DNA of 21,685 nucleotides from Bacteroidales bacterium (GTDB taxonomy: Bacteria; Bacteroidota; Bacteroidia; Bacteroidales; F082). The stretch spans positions 1 through 21,685 of the forward strand of contig JADYZK010000245.1 of the NCBI GenBank assembly GCA_020853175.1, read 5' to 3'. Each line of letters begins with the position of its first letter. Within the stretch, counting starts at the first letter, position 1. Shown here piece by piece: positions 16,916 to 21,685 of the stretch. The translations under genes and the position numbers were made by a program. The notes below the pieces were generated by a model that was not told the origin of the DNA, ran no database searches, and was given only the letters and a program-made list of their open reading frames with translations.

Positions 16916-17812
16916 TTGAAATCAAGGACCCCTGCCCTGGTTGCGGCTATAGGAGCTAACCTCATTTACGGACTTAATTTTGTTGTTGCAAAAGGAATAA
17001 TGCCTGATTTTTTGCAACCACGAGCCATCATTTTGTTGCGTGTGGTTGGAGCTACCTTGGTTTTTTGGCTGGTTTCGATGTTTACCCCTAAAGAAAAGCC
17101 AAACACCAAAGACTTGCTCATTTTGGCTTTGGCCTCCGTTTTTGGCGTAGCCATCAACCAAATTTTTTTCTTTGAAGGTTTGAACCTTACCACACCTATC
17201 AATGCAAGCATTATAATGGTTTGTGTCCCCATTGCGGTGATGCTTTTTAGTCGTGCTATCCGAGGCGAAAAACTGAATCCGCTTCGTATGGTTGGCATAG
17301 CGATGGGTACAGCAGGTGCGGCGCTGTTGATCCTTAAAGAAGGTCAGATTAACTTATCTTCATCCACCTCATTGGGAAATTTACTGGTGGTCGTCAATGC
17401 CAGCTCTTATGCCCTTTACCTTGTTTTGGTTCGACCTGTGATGGTAAAATACCACCCCATCACTGTGATGAAGTGGGTGTTTCTATTCGGAAATATCAGC
17501 GTGCTTCCGGTTACTTTTCAGGTTGCACGTGAAGCTCAATGGCAAACAATTCCTTTGTCAGTCTGGATTTCGATTGCTTATGTGGTTTTGTTTACAACAG
17601 TTTTGGCCTACTATCTCAACAATTATTCACTCAAGAAAATTAGTCCAACAACCAACGCGGTTTTTATCTATATGCAGCCCTTTTTTACCACGGTTGTGGC
17701 GGTTTTGTTAGGAAAGGATCAGCCGGTTTGGACGATGCTTCTGCCTGCTTTTCTTATTTTCGCAGGGGTTTATCTCGTGAGCATGAAGAGAATACCCAAA
17801 ACCACTGATTAA
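16916..17812 (+). CDS. EamA/DMT-family drug/metabolite transporter
   Basis: From the TTG at 16916 this is a 298-residue inner-membrane protein with about ten hydrophobic segments, made of two EamA repeats of roughly five helices. The first begins AAIGANLIYGLNFVVAKGIMP and the second LGNLLVVVNASSYALYLVL. The late motif SLKKISPTTNAVFIYMQP is typical of the family. Members export amino acids, nucleotides or small metabolites, and no substrate can be read here. The start is uncertain. An ATG at 16829 in the same frame overlaps DUF3127 by 74 bases and adds a basic, poorly conserved tail, whereas TTG at 16916 gives a normal short N-terminus before the first helix. Later ATGs would remove helix 1. 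It follows the DUF3127 gene by 13 bases and is likely co-transcribed with it. Confidence 0.85.
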   Translation: MKSRTPALVAAIGANLIYGLNFVVAKGIMPDFLQPRAIILLRVVGATLVFWLVSMFTPKEKPNTKDLLILALASVFGVAINQIFFFEGLNLTTPINASIIMVCVPIAVMLFSRAIRGEKLNPLRMVGIAMGTAGAALLILKEGQINLSSSTSLGNLLVVVNASSYALYLVLVRPVMVKYHPITVMKWVFLFGNISVLPVTFQVAREAQWQTIPLSVWISIAYVVLFTTVLAYYLNNYSLKKISPTTNAVFIYMQPFFTTVVAVLLGKDQPVWTMLLPAFLIFAGVYLVSMKRIPKTTD

Positions 17813-17825
17813 CGTTGCATTTTGC

Positions 17826-17833
17826 TAACTTTG
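17826..17833 (+). promoter_or_regulatory. -7 element for the TIP30-like/kdsA pair
   Basis: TAACTTTG is a perfect TAnnTTTG, 24 bases before the ATG at 17858, and is followed by TACC as often seen in this phylum. No -33 TTG is present at the usual distance. Confidence 0.6.
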
Positions 17834-17857
17834 TACCTCTGATTAAAACATTTTACC

Positions 17858-18523
17858 ATGAAAGCGATCATATTCGGTGCTACCGGTCTTGTAGGCGAAC
17901 AATTGTTGGATTTATTATTGAATGACCCAGCCGTCACCAGAGTTCAAAGTTTTACACGACGTAAGATGGACACCGACCATCCGAAATTGCAACAAGCCGT
18001 GATTAGCTTTACCCATCTTGAAACAGAAATCAAAAAACTTGAGGGAGAAGTCGTTTTTTGTTGTTTAGGCACAACCATTGGCAAAGCAGGAAGCCAAGAA
18101 AAGTTTGCTTTTGTTGATTTTGAACTGCCCACTTCCATTGCACGCCTTGCCGCCCAAAATCGTATTTCACGTATGGTGGTAGTTTCAAGCATTGGTGCAG
18201 ATGCAAAATCATCTAATTTTTATTTAAAAACCAAAGGTCAAATGGAACATGCGGTGACCCATTCAGGAGTTGAAATGGTGAGTTTTGTCCGCCCAAGTTT
18301 ATTGTTGGGCGACCGTCATGAATATCGCTTTGGTGAGAAAGCAGCTACTGTGTTGATGAAACTTTTTTCGTGGATGCTCGTTGGCACTTTAAAAAAATAT
18401 GCACCGATTCAAGGGAAAGAAGTGGCAGCTGCTATGATTGAGCTGGCCTTATCACCCTCACCACCACTAGTTTGTAGCTCGACAGAAATTAATGGTTTAT
18501 CAAAAAAATATTTCAAAATCTAA
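17858..18523 (+). CDS. NAD(P)-binding Rossmann protein, TIP30/HTATIP2-like atypical SDR
   Basis: This 221-residue protein starts with a Rossmann fold and the glycine-rich loop GATGLVG at residues 7-13. FCCLGTTIGKAGS, SSIGADAKSSNFYLKTKG and VRPSLLLGDR are recognisable in the eukaryotic TIP30/HTATIP2 proteins and their bacterial relatives. Tyr122 and Lys126 form the YxxxK pair with upstream Ser110/Ser111, so catalytic residues of an SDR are present. It is shorter than classical SDRs at the C-terminus. The substrate is unknown; bacterial members are usually annotated only as NAD(P)H-binding proteins or semialdehyde-dehydrogenase-like. It lies 3 bases before kdsA and shares the upstream -7 element TAACTTTG (17826-17833), so the two form an operon. 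Confidence 0.82.
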   Translation: MKAIIFGATGLVGEQLLDLLLNDPAVTRVQSFTRRKMDTDHPKLQQAVISFTHLETEIKKLEGEVVFCCLGTTIGKAGSQEKFAFVDFELPTSIARLAAQNRISRMVVVSSIGADAKSSNFYLKTKGQMEHAVTHSGVEMVSFVRPSLLLGDRHEYRFGEKAATVLMKLFSWMLVGTLKKYAPIQGKEVAAAMIELALSPSPPLVCSSTEINGLSKKYFKI

Positions 18524-18526
18524 CCC

Positions 18527-19333
18527 ATGAATCCTACACTGTTTCCTTCGATGAGGCACGATCGCTTTTTTTTAATGGCTGGTCCTTGTGTTATCGAAAA
18601 TGAAGAAATGCCTTTTGAAATTGCAGAATACCTTATCGGCTTGGCAAAAAAATTTGAACTTCCACTGATATTTAAGGCATCATATAAAAAAGCAAACCGT
18701 TCACGTCTCGATTCTTTTATGGGCATCGGCGATGAGAAGGCCTTGCGCATTTTGGGTGAGATAAGAAAGAAATACGCCATTCCGGTGGTTACCGATATTC
18801 ACGATATTCACGAAGCTGCATTGGCCGCTGAATACGTGGATGTATTGCAAATACCGGCTTTTTTGTGTCGCCAAACAGAGTTACTTCTTGCTGCAGCACA
18901 AACAGGAAAGGTGGTCAACATAAAAAAAGGACAGTTTCTGTCAGGTGCTGCTATGCAGTTTGCGGTGGATAAAGTTCTTTCGGTAGGAAACAAAAACGTG
19001 ATGCTTACCGAAAGGGGTAATTCTTTCGGTTATGGCGATTTGGTGGTTGATTTTCGAAACGTGGTTTTCATGCAACAGATTGGTGTTCCGGTGATTGTGG
19101 ATGTGACCCATTCGCTTCAACAGCCCAATCAGGCCTCAGGGGTAACAGGAGGTCAACCGGCCTTGATTGGTTTGATTGCCAAAGCGGCCATTGCTTCTGG
19201 AGCTGATGGTATTTTTATGGAGACACACCCCAATCCGTCTATTGCTAAATCAGATGGCGCCAATATGTTGCCTATGGATAAAGCAGAGGAATTGTTAGAA
19301 AAACTTGTGCGTGTGCGAGAAGCTATCGTATAA
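18527..19333 (+). CDS. kdsA: 3-deoxy-8-phosphooctulonate (Kdo-8-P) synthase, metal-dependent class
   Basis: This 268-residue KdsA condenses phosphoenolpyruvate with arabinose-5-phosphate to Kdo-8-phosphate, the first step to the Kdo of LPS. The TIM-barrel signatures are all present: AGPCVIE at the start, FKASYKKANRSR, ITDIH-like VVTDIHD, the NIKKGQFL loop, DVTHSLQQP and DGANMLP. Cys21, His195, Glu232 and Asp243 keep a constant +10 offset from the four metal ligands of the Aquifex aeolicus enzyme (Cys11, His185, Glu222, Asp233), which places it in the metal-dependent class; E. coli has Asn at the cysteine position. The gene starts 3 bases after the TIP30-like gene. No KdsB, KdsD or KdsC genes are in the window. 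Confidence 0.97.
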   Translation: MNPTLFPSMRHDRFFLMAGPCVIENEEMPFEIAEYLIGLAKKFELPLIFKASYKKANRSRLDSFMGIGDEKALRILGEIRKKYAIPVVTDIHDIHEAALAAEYVDVLQIPAFLCRQTELLLAAAQTGKVVNIKKGQFLSGAAMQFAVDKVLSVGNKNVMLTERGNSFGYGDLVVDFRNVVFMQQIGVPVIVDVTHSLQQPNQASGVTGGQPALIGLIAKAAIASGADGIFMETHPNPSIAKSDGANMLPMDKAEELLEKLVRVREAIV

Positions 19334-19336
19334 AAA

Positions 19337-20497
19337 CTACTCTCTTTTAATGGTGGTAACCATTCCCGTTTCGGGACTAAATTGCAATCGTGTTTTGCTT
19401 ACCGGAGCCACGGCAATGGTTCCGAGTTGGCTGATCGCTTTGCGTTGTTTATAATAAACTTTTCCTTGATAAGTCAGGGTTAGCATGGCGTTTTGTGGAA
19501 TTCTGTAATAAACGCCATTGGTTACTTTTCCTTTGCCATTGCCCGATTTAACGAAAGTTTCCTGGATGCTGTTGTCAATAGTAAGTTCAACTTGATTGGC
19601 TTTGGCAGTGCCTTCTGTAAGACCTAAAGTTTCAGAAAATCCTGCAACAACAGAACTCTCTTTTTGATCGGGTTTGGGAACAAAATAAACTGACTGGGTA
19701 AATAAATGCTTTATTTCTTTACCTAAGAACAATGCAAGGTATTCTTGTTCAAGTTGTTGTAGTTGGTTGTCCATATACATGATACTCGTTCCGTAGTTGA
19801 TTTCTTGAAAGCCGGAGATGAGGTTAAAACGACTGTCGCGAATTTTGTGAATCATGTCGGCTGCAGCCCGAGCTTTTTGTTCAGGATTGCGATCCACCCA
19901 AGCCGATTGTAAGATATTACGTCGAATTACTGTGGTGTCAATGGTAATTTTCCGAACAATCGTATCCACGCGCTGATAGAGGTTTCGCTCGGCAAAATAG
20001 TGAAACCGCTTTTCGTTTCCTGCATTTACTATGGTTGTTTCGGTGAGGTCGCGGGTCAATTTTTTAGCCAAGGGAGCTTCATCGGCACTCAAAATGATTC
20101 CATTTTCTTGAAGGTCGAAAATCAGACTTCTGGCATCTTTAGAACCTCTTTCATCAAACTCCACAAAAAACCAAGCTGCGGGATCGGGTTCTGCTTCAAT
20201 GGTCATAATGATGTCCATTACCCGAAAATGTGTTTCATCTTTTGTTATAAAGTCTTGAACACCAATAGTATTTTCAGCAAACTCACTGTATGGTCCTTTT
20301 ACTTTTTCGGTTTTTTCGATCACAAAATCCAGCTTTACCACATTTTGAGGCAAGGCATAGTAAAAGCCGGGTGCCTCTGAAGCGGTATTGTTTTGGACAG
20401 GAGTAACGAAAATCTGGCCCGAAGTAACCAACGGCAGCAATCCTGTTGATAGGCAGAGGCAGAAAGTAATGAAATGCGAGTGCAGTTTAGTGTTCAT
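19337..20497 (-). CDS. Exported DUF4831 family protein
   Basis: From the ATG at 20497 this is a 386-residue protein with a signal peptide (hydrophobic run FITFCLCLSTGLLPLV, cleavage near TSGQ). The mature part contains a YYALPQNVVKLDFVIEKTEKVKGPYSEFAE stretch, in pieces, that I associate with the Bacteroidota DUF4831 family. The middle and C-terminal parts look beta-rich with a helical spacer (~220-250). No catalytic motif is recognisable, and I know of no assigned function. The frame extends to an ATG at 20548, but a perfect -7 box (20515-20522) lies inside that extension, so 20497 is the more likely start, with a leader of about ten bases. It is convergent with kdsA with 3 bases between stops. 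A terminator lies upstream, belonging to glnN. Confidence 0.78.
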   Translation of the reverse strand: MNTKLHSHFITFCLCLSTGLLPLVTSGQIFVTPVQNNTASEAPGFYYALPQNVVKLDFVIEKTEKVKGPYSEFAENTIGVQDFITKDETHFRVMDIIMTIEAEPDPAAWFFVEFDERGSKDARSLIFDLQENGIILSADEAPLAKKLTRDLTETTIVNAGNEKRFHYFAERNLYQRVDTIVRKITIDTTVIRRNILQSAWVDRNPEQKARAAADMIHKIRDSRFNLISGFQEINYGTSIMYMDNQLQQLEQEYLALFLGKEIKHLFTQSVYFVPKPDQKESSVVAGFSETLGLTEGTAKANQVELTIDNSIQETFVKSGNGKGKVTNGVYYRIPQNAMLTLTYQGKVYYKQRKAISQLGTIAVAPVSKTRLQFSPETGMVTTIKRE

Positions 20498-20514
20498 TTT
20501 GACAGAATTTGTAT

Positions 20515-20522
20515 CAAAAATA
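20515..20522 (-). promoter_or_regulatory. -7 element for the DUF4831 gene
   Basis: On the minus strand this reads TATTTTTG, a perfect TAnnTTTG. It lies 17 bases before the ATG at 20497 and thereby argues against the longer reading from 20548. Confidence 0.6.
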
Positions 20523-20582
20523 GAAAAAAACAGCTGATAAGAGGACAAAACATGATTTCATTTTTCACTTATCAATAGAATA

Positions 20583-20625
20583 AAAAAGAATACTGCCTTC
20601 CATTTTTATCTCTGAAAGGCAGTAT
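20583..20625 (-). terminator. Intrinsic terminator of glnN
   Basis: A perfect 10-base stem (ATACTGCCTT at 20590-20599 with AAGGCAGTAT at 20616-20625) is followed on the minus strand by a T-rich run. It lies about 40 bases after the glnN stop. Confidence 0.82.
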
Positions 20626-20666
20626 ATGAAACGTAATCTGTTAATATATAACGGTATATAAATAGA

Positions 20667-21685
20667 CTATTTAATAAAAAGCAACTCTCTGTATTTTACC
20701 AAAGGCCACAATTGATCGTCAACCAAAAGTTCCAGTTTGTCAACATGGTAACGAATTTTATCAAAATAAGGTTTCACCTTGTAGCAATAAGCGTTTGCTT
20801 TGTCAGGTTCGCTGTCATTTTTGTTGGCATCTCGGCGCTCGTTGGTCATTTCCTCAACAAACTGACGAATTTCGTTGATATGCTCCGAAATTTCTTTAAT
20901 GGTTTGAATTTGTGTGCGGCTCAGTTTCATGTACGTTTTAGTGTCGAGCACATCTTTCAACCCCCTGGCATTTTCGATGAGGGTATTTTGATATTTGATG
21001 GCCGTTGGAATGATATGATTCACCGACAAATCGCCAATAAGACGCGATTCAATTTGTAATTTCCGTACATATTTATCCAGTTTGATTTCATAACGGGCTT
21101 CAAGCTCGCGTCTGGAAAGTACATTTTGTCTTTCAAAAAGAGCTATTGACTGTTCTGAAATATATGCCTTGATGGCATCAGGCGTGTTGGCATGATTGGA
21201 AAGACCGCGTTTTGCAGCTTCTTCTTTCCACTCGCTGCTATAGCTGTTGCCCTCAAAACGAATGGCTTTCGATTCTTTGATATATTTTTTAACGATAGCA
21301 AAAATGGCAGCTTCTTTGTCGGTTCCAGCTTCGATAAGTGATGTTACTTCTTGATAGAACTCGGCCAATTGATCAGCCACAATGGTATTAAGAACCGTCA
21401 TTGGTTTGGCCGAGTTGGCAGTTGATCCTACCGCTCTAAACTCAAATTTATTTCCGGTGAAGGCAAAGGGAGAAGTGCGGTTTCGGTCGGTATTGTCCAA
21501 CAAAATCTCAGGGATCTTCGGAATATTGATATGTGTTTTTTTTCTGTCGCCGTTGGTTAGATTGCTGGCATTTGAAATCTGTTCAATTTCATCAAGGGTT
21601 CGGGTGAGTTGATCGCCAATAAAGGCCGAAATGATGGCCGGAGGAGCTTCGTTGCCACCTAAGCGAAGGTCGTTGCTGGCCGAAG
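20667..21685 (-). CDS. glnN: Type III glutamine synthetase (GlnN), C-terminal part, cut by window edge
   Basis: The frame is open to the right edge, so what is seen is the last 338 residues; complete type III enzymes are about 700-730 residues. At the edge the sequence reads ASNDLRLGGNEAPPAIIS, followed by FIGDQLTRTLDEIE, a hallmark of GSIII. DRNRTSPFAFTGNKFEFR and FRAVGSTANSAKPMTVLNTI follow, forming the substrate and nucleotide site. The helical C-terminal ~200 residues, also typical of GSIII, are present. The TTG-initiated internal start near 21503 is only the first start codon inside the frame, not the true start. The enzyme makes glutamine from glutamate, ammonia and ATP. The gene ends at a hairpin terminator. 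Confidence 0.95.
   Translation of the reverse strand, partial: SASNDLRLGGNEAPPAIISAFIGDQLTRTLDEIEQISNASNLTNGDRKKTHINIPKIPEILLDNTDRNRTSPFAFTGNKFEFRAVGSTANSAKPMTVLNTIVADQLAEFYQEVTSLIEAGTDKEAAIFAIVKKYIKESKAIRFEGNSYSSEWKEEAAKRGLSNHANTPDAIKAYISEQSIALFERQNVLSRRELEARYEIKLDKYVRKLQIESRLIGDLSVNHIIPTAIKYQNTLIENARGLKDVLDTKTYMKLSRTQIQTIKEISEHINEIRQFVEEMTNERRDANKNDSEPDKANAYCYKVKPYFDKIRYHVDKLELLVDDQLWPLVKYRELLFIK

Noticed and set aside
20498..20548. 17-residue N-terminal extension of the DUF4831 protein
   Set aside because: The extension contains a perfect -7 promoter box, and the shorter start leaves a normal signal peptide.
1..21685. CRISPR array, tRNA/rRNA, prophage, transposase or biosynthetic gene cluster
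   Set aside because: I saw no regularly spaced repeats, no tRNA or rRNA-like sequence, no transposase or phage motifs, and the genes are predominantly housekeeping.

Overview
The window is a stretch of ordinary chromosome from a member of the Bacteroidota, probably in or near the Bacteroidales. Four things point there: a type III glutamine synthetase, DUF3127 and DUF4831 proteins (largely Bacteroidota families), a Rex/ClpC/MgtE/KdsA set of the expected flavour, and repeated TAnnTTTG elements upstream of genes, which are the -7 box of the Bacteroidota primary sigma factor. Base composition looks moderately AT-rich and even. I see no tRNA, rRNA, CRISPR array, insertion sequence or prophage, and no frameshifted gene. 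Two genes are cut by the window edges: a short-chain dehydrogenase on the left and glnN on the right.

Layout. 1-513 (+) is the C-terminal part of an SDR oxidoreductase. 559-2718 (-) is a tight three-gene unit: a NicO-type nickel/cobalt permease, an outer-membrane beta-barrel protein and the NADH-sensing repressor Rex. The last two overlap by ATGA. truA (+, GTG start) is convergent with and overlaps an unidentified 238-residue gene (-). Next come two acyl-CoA dehydrogenases that face each other across a bidirectional terminator: a 380-residue short-chain type and a 592-residue VLCAD/ACAD9-like type. clpC (-) and gyrA (+) diverge from a 305-base intergenic region that carries a promoter for each. 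gyrA is followed by an exported TPR protein and a strong terminator. mgtE (+) is tail-to-tail with an exported msrA (-). A DUF3127 SSB-like gene with the best promoter in the window is followed by an EamA/DMT transporter. A TIP30-like Rossmann protein and the metal-dependent KdsA form a compact pair. The right end holds an exported DUF4831 protein (-) and the C-terminal half of glnN (-).

How the genes fit together. Most entries are housekeeping: DNA topology (gyrA), proteolysis (clpC), tRNA modification (truA), LPS Kdo synthesis (kdsA), nitrogen assimilation (glnN), Mg2+ transport (mgtE), methionine repair (msrA) and fatty-acyl oxidation (two ACADs). The most suggestive context is Rex placed downstream of a nickel permease and a beta-barrel, which would join redox sensing to nickel supply, for example for a [NiFe] hydrogenase encoded elsewhere.

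I did not find a clear, previously undescribed multi-gene system. The points most worth a second look are the DUF3127 protein with an SSB-like acidic tail, the nicO-OMP-rex unit, the uncharacterised protein at 3588-4304, and small inverted repeats placed on predicted promoters.
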